DNA of 15,416 nucleotides, taken from Podila epigama (lineage: Eukaryota; Mortierellomycota; Mortierellomycetes; Mortierellales; Mortierellaceae). Shown here piece after piece: positions 1-7,206 of this stretch; position 1 is the first letter of the stretch, and each line of letters starts with the position of its first letter. Both the position numbers and the translations under genes were made by a program. The notes below the pieces were generated by a model. The model worked only from the letters and a program-made list of their open reading frames with translations, was not told where the DNA came from and made no database searches. The DNA is taken from assembly GCA_015679605.1 (NCBI GenBank), contig JAAAVE010000510.1, positions 2,303 through 17,718 of the forward strand, written 5' to 3'.

Positions 1-1641
1 GCACAGCAGGAAGCCTCAGTGGCGCTATGATGGTCAATCCGTGGGACTACCAAGGTGTCGCAAAGGTTATTTATGACGCTCTGAACTTGAGTGCCGAAGA
101 TAAGCTCGCCCGTCACACGGTAAGATGCTCATGCACATAGTGTCGAATTCCCTTTTGTATCTCCGGGGAGATAGGAAATTGAAGTCGCTAACAACCTTTT
201 TGCATTTTACTTTTAAAACAACAACAACAAAAAAATCGAATCTGTAGCAATTGCACAAGCACGTCTTGAGTCACACAGCCCAATTCTGGGCCAAGAACTT
301 TATCTCGGAGCTAATCTTGAATGTGGGCACATGGGACCAGTCTACGCCTACTCCATACCTTGATCTGGGTGTCATCACGGACAAGTACCGAAAAGCCAAG
401 AGGCGCCTGTTGATGTTTGACTACGATGTAAGAGAATAAGCTATTCATGTCGTTATACCATTCAACCTATTGGCTGTTTGTAAGTGAGGTAAATGAGAAA
501 GTACTGACATTTATGCATGTTTTGTGTGTAGGGAACATTGACACCCATCAGAAAGACACCGGGAGCGGCAGTACCTCAGGAGCATATGCTCAAAGCATTA
601 GCGGCATTGACGGCGGATCCCAAGAACATTGTGTGGATCATTTCTGGAAGAGACCAAAAAGTTTTGGAAGAATGGCTCGGAGACATTACAAACCTGGGCT
701 TCAGTGCAGAGCATGGATCGTTCATGCGTCAGCCTGGTAGCAAAAAGTGGATCAATCTGACAGAGTCTTTGGACATGGGCTGGAAGAATGACGTTATTGA
801 AATCTTTACGTACTACACCGAGAGAACCCAAGGTATGATGAGATGACATTGAAAGAGAAGAGCATCAGCGTGGCACTTATGTCAATCTAATCCCGATACT
901 AATATGTGGTATTTGATAATAGGATCCTTTATTGAACATAAACGCTCCTCACTCACATGGCATTACCGTATGGCTGACCCTGAGTTTGGTGCTTTCCAGG
1001 CCAAGGAGTGCCAAAACCATTTGGAGAATGCCGTGCTCTCGAAACTGCCAGTTGAGATTTTGGTTGGCAAGAAGAACCTCGAGGTTCGTCCAACGATTGT
1101 CAACAAGGGTGAGATTGTGAAGCGATTGTTGGCGCAGCACCCCGACGTCGAGTTTGTGGCGTGCGCTGGAGATGACAAGACGGATGAGGATATGTTCCGA
1201 GCTCTGGCGGGACAGTCGAATGGCCAAGCAAGCGGTAACCGCCGCAACGATGCAGTAGTGGAACCCTACAATGACGATTTGGTTGCTGAGACAGCAGCCA
1301 AGATTGCACAGGCAACGTTGGAGCACTCATTGGAGCATACCACGTCCATTTCCCATGCCCATGTCCATGGTCAAGTCAACGGAACAAACACGGACGATCT
1401 TGCAGAGCACGGTGAAGCTGCTCACTCACATCAAGTCAATGCCACATCGGCAGCTCCAGCGTCCTCTGTGTCCCCGTCGTCGTCCCCGTCGTCGTCTCCA
1501 TTGAACAAGGAGCACTTTGGCGAACACTTTTCGATCACGATTGGTCATGCTCTGAAGCGAACTCTGGCTAACTGGCATGTTACCAGTCCTGAAGAACTTA
1601 TCCGCGTCCTTGGCATCTTGTCCGGAGTAGTAGAAGCATAA
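1..1641 (+). CDS. TPS2: Trehalose-6-phosphate synthase/phosphatase family protein, C-terminal part (partial, 5' end outside window)
   Basis: Exons 1-119, 248-427, 532-832 and 923-1641 join in frame into the last 438 residues of the protein. The first residues (LSGAMMVNPWD) are the end of a GT20 glycosyltransferase domain. A HAD-type trehalose-6-phosphate phosphatase domain follows: nucleophile motif DYDGTLTP (first Asp codon 419-421), ISGRD, FIEHKRSSLTWHYR, and GDDKTDEDMF near 1168-1197. Because DxDGT and GDDxTDEDMF are intact, the phosphatase should be catalytic, as in yeast Tps2 and unlike regulatory Tsl1/Tps3. The family dephosphorylates trehalose-6-phosphate to trehalose in the cytosol, for stress tolerance and carbon storage. 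Intron 2 splits the nucleophile motif between DYD and GTL. Exon 4 carries a His/Ser-rich insertion (about 1201-1500) before the conserved C-terminal FSITIGHALKRTLANWHV. The assignment is firm for the domain; which paralogue it is remains less certain. Confidence 0.93.
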
Positions 1642-1769
1642 AAGATACCATTCAAGATTGAGTCGGGAGTTGAAAGACATGTCTCCCAGAATAGAGCAAG
1701 CCATGCGATGATTTACATTCTCTGTGACGAATGGGATTAACACAAAAAAAAAATTTTCCTTGGAAAATG

Positions 1770-1775
1770 AATAAA
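1770..1775 (+). terminator. Candidate polyadenylation signal of the TPS2 gene
   Basis: AATAAA lies about 130 nt after the TPS2 stop codon, on the sense strand. Fungal poly(A) signals are degenerate, so this is a plausible but unproven 3'-end element. Confidence 0.4.
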
Positions 1776-2198
1776 AGGCGAGGCAACCCGCGACCCATGT
1801 TTGGTTTCCTCCTCTGCGTTGCTTCCTTAGATCTCTCTTCCGGTTGGTTTCCTTTTGTAGTCTTGTCTTTTCCATTTTCCTCACGGGGGAAAAGGATGGG
1901 ATGTGATGAAGAAATTGCCATCCCTCGACAATTACGCCGAGTTTAATGGTTGAGGCATGAGTCATTGGCACGCTATAGTGATCTCCCTGCATTCACTGCC
2001 ATACCGACTTTGGAAATGAATTTGAATATTTTTTTCAAATTTCGTTTTCGAATCGGGTCCCTTTTCGATCTCTCCTTTTTCTCCTTGATCTTGTTGTCCT
2101 GAAAAGGGCTGGCGATTTTAAGGAGGTTTTTGGCCAGAGATCTGGAATTTCGAAAAGAAGGGATGTGGCCACTGATGTGGACATTTTTTTTTTATTAT

Positions 2199-2204
2199 TT
2201 TATT
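2199..2204 (-). terminator. Candidate polyadenylation signal of the 101-aa gene
   Basis: TTTATT on the plus strand reads AATAAA on the minus strand, about 205 nt downstream of the stop codon at 2411. A second copy lies at 2191-2196. Placement fits the 3' end of the minus-strand gene, but the region is A/T-rich, so chance occurrence is likely enough. Confidence 0.3.
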
Positions 2205-2410
2205 CAAATCAAATCAAATTAAATCACATTGTGTGATGTAAATGACATTGTTATTGTCGTAGAGATGTGGGATTTATTTGTTTTTGATCAGATCAAACTC
2301 CACCATGAGAATGATTTGTATGTGAAGTACCAGATCAAAACTTTTAGTCTGAGGTGCATTTTGGAATATGATTGGATAACAGAAGAGCGAGTGTGGAAAG
2401 GAAAAAAAAA

Positions 2411-2716
2411 TCACTCCTTTGGCAAGGTGCCTTGTGAGTGCTTCTTTGAAGTGTCAATTTTTGTAGAATGACCGGTGATGAGTTCCTTGACTTTTTGAGC
2501 CACTTCGACGACAACACCTCCAGCAGCGGCCATGGGCAATGCCACGATCTGGGCAACTTTTTGTCGAGTGCTATCAGAATGTGGGTTCGGGTCTGTGAAT
2601 GGTTCTGGAGTGGAGGAACGTCGTCGACCTGCTGGGGAAGTAGAGGAGGAGGAGGAAGAGGATGGCTGAGGGACTATCAAGTTTGAGGAAGCGCTGGGAG
2701 GGTTTGTTGTTGACAT
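2411..2716 (-). CDS. Small hypothetical protein, 101 aa, Ser/Pro-rich N-terminus
   Basis: A single intronless frame runs from ATG at 2716-2714 (context aaatcATGtca) to TGA at 2413-2411. I do not recognise the family. The N-terminal half (about residues 1-50) is Ser/Pro-rich and looks disordered, with a seven-Ser run followed by an RRRSSTPEP patch resembling a basophilic kinase site. Residues about 53-78 form a hydrophobic, Ala/Val/Gly-rich and probably helical stretch (KVAQIVALPMAAAGGVVVEV), followed by a charged tail. This could be an amphipathic or single membrane-associated helix; no signal peptide is evident. It sits head-to-head with MIR1 across a 773-bp promoter region. Support is the clean start context, a TG-repeat promoter-like region upstream and a downstream AATAAA. 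It could still be non-coding. Confidence 0.5.
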   Translation of the reverse strand: MSTTNPPSASSNLIVPQPSSSSSSSTSPAGRRRSSTPEPFTDPNPHSDSTRQKVAQIVALPMAAAGGVVVEVAQKVKELITGHSTKIDTSKKHSQGTLPKE

Positions 2717-2760
2717 GATTTGTTTTTACTTTGTTAAAAGAAAACAGAAAGTGTGCTTTG

Positions 2761-2800
2761 TTGTGTTGTGTTGTGTTATGTTATGTTATGTTGTGTTGTG
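2761..2800. repeat. Pentanucleotide tandem repeat TTGTG/TTATG (8 units)
   Basis: Read directly: three TTGTG, three TTATG, then two TTGTG units in perfect register. The internal TTATG block suggests a point variant that was then duplicated with the array. It lies 45-85 bp upstream of the start codon of the 101-aa minus-strand gene, so it falls in its 5' UTR or core promoter, where the transcript would carry a CACAA/CATAA repeat. Confidence 0.9.
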
Positions 2801-3350
2801 TGGGATGAAAGGTTGAGTGGAGAAAAGGACCGTTTTTGAAAAGAAGAGAGAGATATGATTTGCTGATGCCATGAAAGTCATGTCGCGTCTGTTCGTGCTT
2901 CATGCTATCTCGTTTTATGTCGCGTCAATTGGGTTCCGGATAGAATCACGATCCATTGCCTGCCCATCTATGGAAGTAGATGTCATCATTGACAGGTTGG
3001 TAGGTCGACAATGGAGAACAGACCAGACGGATGTGTGTTCCGTGTTCATGAATAACCATGTCATCCATACTAAAGTACACAAGTTACCCGCCCATAAAAT
3101 TAACACGTAACCTGGCAGCGCCGTTCGTTGCGTTTGGCTCCCACTTAAGATGAGCTTAAATCCCCCTTCAGCCCACGTCCATACCATAATTTTGTCACTG
3201 CAGCATTGCCGTCTGTCCATCTTTCACGGGATGTCCGAATTTGGGCATTTTTCTTTCACATACAAGTTTTGCTGCGTAGCAACAAAGAGCAAATGAACAA
3301 ATGACGGAAAGGAAGGAACGAGGCTCAAATCGCAAAAACGTTTTGCCCAA

Positions 3351-3357
3351 TATAAAT
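3351..3357 (+). promoter_or_regulatory. TATA box candidate of MIR1
   Basis: TATAAAT stands 133 bp upstream of the MIR1 start codon and is followed by a CT-rich initiator-like stretch (about 3411-3470). It is a good match to a TATA element in the right place and orientation. Confidence 0.55.
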
Positions 3358-3489
3358 GGAGGATGGGGATCATGTTGTTCAACGTTGTATCCATCCATTT
3401 TTCACTTTACACACTACTCTCACTCTCACTCTCCACTCTCTACTCCTTACTCCAACTCTTACTCATCCACATCCACAAGTTTAACACTA

Positions 3490-4764
3490 ATGACTACCAA
3501 GAATCAGACCACGGATACCATTCCTACTGGCGCCGGACTCTACGCCCGCTTCGCTGTTGCTGGAGCCATCGGCTGTGCTGTCACCCACGGTGCCCTCACT
3601 CCAGTCGATGTCGTCAAGACCCGTATCCAGCTCGAGCCCACCGTCTACAACAGGGTATTTGTCATTTTGTTCTGTATATGCAACATATAATTTGTGGTTT
3701 TTTATCGTTGAAAGTCGGAAAAAAAATCTAAAAAAGTCCGAGGTTGGGCGATAACAAGAAAAAAAAAAAATTGTTGGCCTGTGCATCTTGTTTCGGATGG
3801 AGTAACCAATGCCTCATTGCAATTGTCAATGCAATTTGCTTCAACACTTTTTTTTTTTTTGCAAAAAGAACAATTCTTGGAGACAACATTGGAGTCACCG
3901 AGATAGCATTGAGAAAAGGACGAAAACGAAATGAAAAGAGAAAGAAAAAGATACAGACATGCTCATACTACTTACACTTGGTGATAAAACTTACAATAGG
4001 GCATGGTCGCAGCGTTTCGTCAAGTCGTTCAGGCAGAGGGTGCTGGTGCCCTGTTGACGGGTATTGGTCCAACAGTCGCTGGCTATGCCTTGCAAGGCGC
4101 TTTCAAATTTGCTGGTTACGAATTCTGGAAAAAGACTTGCATTGATTTCGTGGGTCAGGAGAATGCTGTCCAGAACCGTGCTGCCATCTACCTTGTTGCC
4201 TCTGGTGTTGCAGAGTTCTTTGCCGACATTGTCCTCTGCCCTCTTGAAGCCACTCGCATCCGTCTCGTCTCCCAACCAACCTTTGCCACGGGACTCACCT
4301 CGGGATTCAGCCGTATTCTCAAGGAGGAAGGAGTCATCCGAGGATTCTACTCTGGGTTCGGTCCGATTCTGTTGAAGCAGATTCCTTATACTATGGCCAA
4401 GTTTGCCGTCTACGAAATTGCTGCTGAGCAGATCCATGCAGTTGTCGGGCCCAAGGAGAGTCTCTCTCCTGGGGCCTTGACCTCTGTGAATCTGGCGTCA
4501 GGTATGATTGCCGGTATCGCAGCCGCTGTTGTATCACAGCCTGCTGACACTTTGCTTTCCAAGATCAACAAATCCTCGGGTACTGGACCAGTCATGTCGC
4601 GTCTAGCTGGTCTTGCTGGTGAGCTTGGTATCAAAGGTCTCTTCTTGGGTCTTGGTCCTCGTGTGGTCATGGTCGGCACCCTCACCGCCTTCCAATTTGC
4701 CCTCTATGGCGACATCAAAAAAGCTCTTGGCGCCACCAACAGTGTCGAGATCCGAAAGGCTTGA
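3490..4764 (+). CDS. MIR1: Mitochondrial phosphate carrier (SLC25 family), two exons
   Basis: Exons 3490-3654 and 4000-4764 give 309 residues, the usual size (yeast Mir1 is 311). It imports phosphate with H+ across the inner mitochondrial membrane to supply ATP synthase. The three SLC25 repeat signatures are visible: PVDVVK (residues 38-43), PLEATR in the middle repeat and PADTLLSK in the third. Stretches typical of the phosphate carrier, not of other SLC25 members, are [55 protein letters not shown] and [11 protein letters not shown]. The start is the first in-frame ATG, just before TTKNQTTDT. The intron (3655-3999, 345 bp) is longer than most others here. Its 3' end converges on the Hv1-like gene 230 bp away. 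Confidence 0.96.
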
Positions 4765-4994
4765 ACTGGTCTTTTTCTGTTCTGCCTTTCCTGTCTGTCA
4801 TATCTGTCCCGTCATGCATTGAAATGGGACAGATACCATAAAGTTATGAAATCACACCATCCAGATTGAAACGACAACCACAATACACGCAAAAAAGAAA
4901 AGGAGAAAAAAAATATGGGATATGCTGTTAACAATGTATGAGGGGTTATCTATGTACGTGAGTGATTTTCCTCTAGTTTTGGTCTTGCTTCTTT

Positions 4995-5633
4995 TTAAAC
5001 TTGCTCTGCGGTATTAGCGCGAAGGCGTTCGACCTCTGCCCGAGACTCTTCAAGTTCACGCTCCAAGTCCTCAACGCGACGCTCAAGTGCCTTGACAGAA
5101 CCGTGGTTATGCTCAGTGGTTTCAATAGCGACAATGCTGGTGAGTTTAAGAAGACGCCAGAGACGGAAGATGATAAGAAGCGAGCCAAGCTCCTGTTCAG
5201 GGCCGGACAAGAACACCTCCATCAGGAATGAGACAATGATGATAATGGCATCGGCCAAGTGGAGGAGACCCAATGGTTCACCCTTCCAAAAGTAACCAGG
5301 GCCAAAAGCATAAAGCTTGAGTAGGATTTCAACCACAAAGAAAGTAACGATGCCCAGTGAGAGTTTTGCAAAAATCTCGAGGACCCATTGAGCTTTCTCC
5401 GATGTGTCGAGGTTAAGCAATGAGGCAGCAATCTGAAGGATGACGAGGAGAATATCGATGGCCGTGAGGACAAGGATGAGGATGTGGGCCTTTTTGGATT
5501 CGATGGTCTCGCCAACCTCATGGCGTGATCGCGTAAAGTCAGATGCAGCGTCCGAGTTGTCGCGGTAGTTGTTGTCGAGACCGTTGGCGTCGCCTTCAGG
5601 TTCTGAAGTAGGGATGGCTCCGTATGAAGACAT
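4995..5633 (-). CDS. Voltage-gated proton channel, Hv1 type (voltage-sensor-only)
   Basis: A single intronless frame of 212 residues runs from ATG at 5633 to TAA at 4995. It has four membrane segments forming a voltage sensor with no pore domain, then a coiled coil, as in Hv1/HVCN1. S1 (about 51-72) carries D60, the position of the selectivity Asp (human D112). S2 (about 91-110) has VVEILLK with E102 and K106. S3 (about 125-143) has ADAIIIIVSF with D128 and then E139. S4 carries RLWRLLK (R157, W159, R160, K163), matching the Hv1 signature RLWRxxR except for Lys at the third charge. Residues 180-206 form about four heptads (V180, L183, V187, L190, L194, V201, L204), fitting a dimer. Family role: voltage- and pH-gated H+ extrusion. 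The His residues of human Hv1 that bind Zn appear absent. Confidence 0.9.
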   Translation of the reverse strand: MSSYGAIPTSEPEGDANGLDNNYRDNSDAASDFTRSRHEVGETIESKKAHILILVLTAIDILLVILQIAASLLNLDTSEKAQWVLEIFAKLSLGIVTFFVVEILLKLYAFGPGYFWKGEPLGLLHLADAIIIIVSFLMEVFLSGPEQELGSLLIIFRLWRLLKLTSIVAIETTEHNHGSVKALERRVEDLERELEESRAEVERLRANTAEQV

Positions 5634-6099
5634 TTTTTGTTCTTGGCAATTGTGTCAATGGAGTGGAAGAAGAGATTGAGCAAAGATGAAATTTGATTCC
5701 TGTTTGGCACCTTATTTTCATCAACACTTGAAGCTCTGCTTGCCCTCTTTGCCCTGAATAGCTGTGCGCCCTGGCACGTGCCTTAGTCCGATTTGTGACT
5801 GCTTGCATAAATTTCAACAACACACTTTTTTTTTTTTTTTTTTTTTTTTTAATTAAAAAGGGAAAAATTTTTTTATCTTTTTTTTTTTTTTTTTTTTGTG
5901 CAATAGAAAGGGTCAACTTGTTCAGTCATTTTCACTGTTGGTTTGCATTCTTTTCTTTCACCCATTTAATCCCATCCAACCATTCATCGTCGTTGCAAAA
6001 CCCATAATAATTCTCGCCCAGTATCCTTTCCATTTCTGCTATCCAACTTCATCCAACAAACCACATATTCAACACGCTTAACTTTACACACATTCAGAC
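5634..6099. promoter_or_regulatory. Divergent promoter region of the Hv1-like gene and FCF1
   Basis: These 466 bp separate two head-to-head start codons and hold both promoters. The central feature is a pair of very long T tracts (5826-5850 and 5878-5897). No TATA element stands out. Open frames across the T tracts encode poly-Phe or poly-Lys and are artefacts. Confidence 0.65.
5826..5897. repeat. Twin poly(dT) tracts (25 T and 20 T)
   Basis: Read directly: 25 consecutive T at 5826-5850 and 20 T at 5878-5897, separated by a 27-bp A/T-rich spacer containing a further T run. Poly(dA:dT) tracts of this kind exclude nucleosomes in fungal promoters, and they sit midway in a bidirectional promoter. 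Exact tract lengths may be affected by sequencing error. Confidence 0.9.
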
Positions 6100-6205
6100 A
6101 TGGTAAAAAAATAAATAAATAATAGAACACATGCAACCAACAGTCAACCAAACAAGCATATCATTCACATTCTTTACCAACTCACTCACTCACTCACTCA
6201 CTCAC

Positions 6206-6240
<35 letters not shown>

Positions 6241-7030
6241 CTGTCTCTCTCTCTCATACATTCTCACTTTTTCTTCTTTCCAGGGCAAGACAAAGACAAC
6301 AAAAAAGTTTGCGCTCGTCAAGCGGATGCTGAACCCCAATGACGGTCGCTTGAAAGCAAACCAGGAAAAGGCAAAGAAGCTTGAAGAAGAAAAGGAAAAG
6401 AAGGCTGTTCGTCATATGTAAGACCCTCCCCTCCCTCTTTCTTTTCTTTTCTTTTTCACATTGTTGTTCTCTCAGAAAAGAAGGAAGAAATAACCAGGAA
6501 ATAAGAACCAACGTCTCTAAAAACGTTCATACAACTAATTGCCATTTTTTTTTTTGTCCTTCTCCTTCCCCCATAGCCCTCAAGTCGCCTCGTCCATGTT
6601 CTTCAACTACAACTCTGCATTGGGACCACCCTACCGAGTCTTGGTCGATACCAACTTTATCAACTTTTCAATCCAAAACAAAATCGAGCTTGTCAAGGGT
6701 ATGATGGACTGTCTCTACGCCAAATCGATCCCTTGTATTACAGATTGTGTCATGGCAGAATTGGAAAAACTGGGACCAAAGTTCAAAGTCGCTCTCAGAG
6801 TCGCTCGCGATCCTCGTTTTGAACGGTTGCCTTGCACACACAAGGGAACTTATGCAGATGACTGTCTGGTGGAACGTGTGATGCAGCACAAGTGTTATAT
6901 CGTCGCTACCTGCGATCGTGATCTCAAGCGGAGGATAAGAAAGATCCCTGGTATCCCAATCATGTACCTCAGTCAGCGCAAATACACCATCGAACGACTT
7001 CCCGAAGCATACGGTGCACCCACCAATTAA
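6100..7030 (+). CDS. FCF1: rRNA-processing PIN-domain nuclease Fcf1/Utp24, three exons
   Basis: Coding exons 6100-6102, 6284-6417 and 6577-7030 give 196 residues (human FCF1 is 198). It acts in the nucleolar SSU processome, where Fcf1/Utp24 cleaves pre-rRNA at early sites (A1/A2 in yeast) for 18S maturation. The start [17 protein letters not shown] matches the family N-terminus and fixes the unusual first exon, which is the ATG alone. A charged Lys/Glu helix follows (25-45), then the PIN fold: [10 protein letters not shown] (D70), [10 protein letters not shown] (E107), the [17 protein letters not shown] block (D140, D141) and [14 protein letters not shown] (D159, D161). These acidic residues are those of an active PIN nuclease. 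Intron 1 contains a large CT microsatellite. The 3' end converges on the CLC gene 176 bp away. Confidence 0.97.
6181..6236 (+). repeat. Compound microsatellite (CTCA)7(CT)14 in FCF1 intron 1
   Basis: Seven perfect CTCA units (6181-6208) followed by fourteen CT units (6209-6236), and a further CT run after a short interruption. It lies in the sense strand of the 181-bp intron that separates the start codon from the rest of FCF1, so the transcript has a very long polypyrimidine tract 45 nt upstream of the 3' splice site. Confidence 0.95.
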
Positions 7031-7206
7031 CATGAGTACATCGTATCCTTGCCAGGCAAGAAAAGAATCAAAAAAAAGTCATTATTAAACACAGCCATCA
7101 TTTGCATTTTTTTTCTTTCTTTTTTTCAATAATCTGGAGACCTTGTTGTTTTTCTTTATATATGATTTGATATGATATGTATGTTACAAGAAAAAGGTCA
7201 CTTTTT

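Larger units (their letters stand above)
1642..2410. other. Convergent 3' intergenic region between TPS2 and the 101-aa gene
   Basis: This stretch separates two genes that end towards each other and should hold both 3' UTRs. I see no credible coding region: the open frames here are low in conserved character and lie in A/T-rich sequence. It contains the AATAAA at 1770, an 8-bp inverted repeat AATTTGAA/TTCAAATT (2019-2026 and 2034-2041, 7-nt loop), an A/T-rich stretch at 2184-2204, and a short AAATC-type pentamer run at about 2205-2226. Confidence 0.7.
2717..3489. promoter_or_regulatory. Divergent promoter region between the 101-aa gene and MIR1
   Basis: No supportable gene lies here. The part next to the minus-strand gene has a pentamer repeat (2761-2800). 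The part next to MIR1 has a TATA-like element at 3351-3357 and a CT-rich stretch (about 3411-3470) typical of fungal transcription-start regions of strongly expressed genes. Open frames at 2871-3110 (+) and 2915-3220 (-) overlap each other and show no recognisable domain. Confidence 0.6.

Noticed and set aside
2019-2041. Inverted repeat AATTTGAA/TTCAAATT as a terminator hairpin
   Set aside because: The stem is A/T-only apart from one G-C pair, and fungal polymerase II does not use such hairpins; likely chance in A/T-rich sequence.
2915-3220. 101-aa minus-strand frame in the MIR1 promoter region
   Set aside because: Overlaps another open frame, has no domain or conserved look, and sits in the promoter of a divergent gene pair.
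5795-6007. Frame encoding poly-Phe between Hv1-like gene and FCF1
   Set aside because: It is a product of the two poly(dT) tracts.
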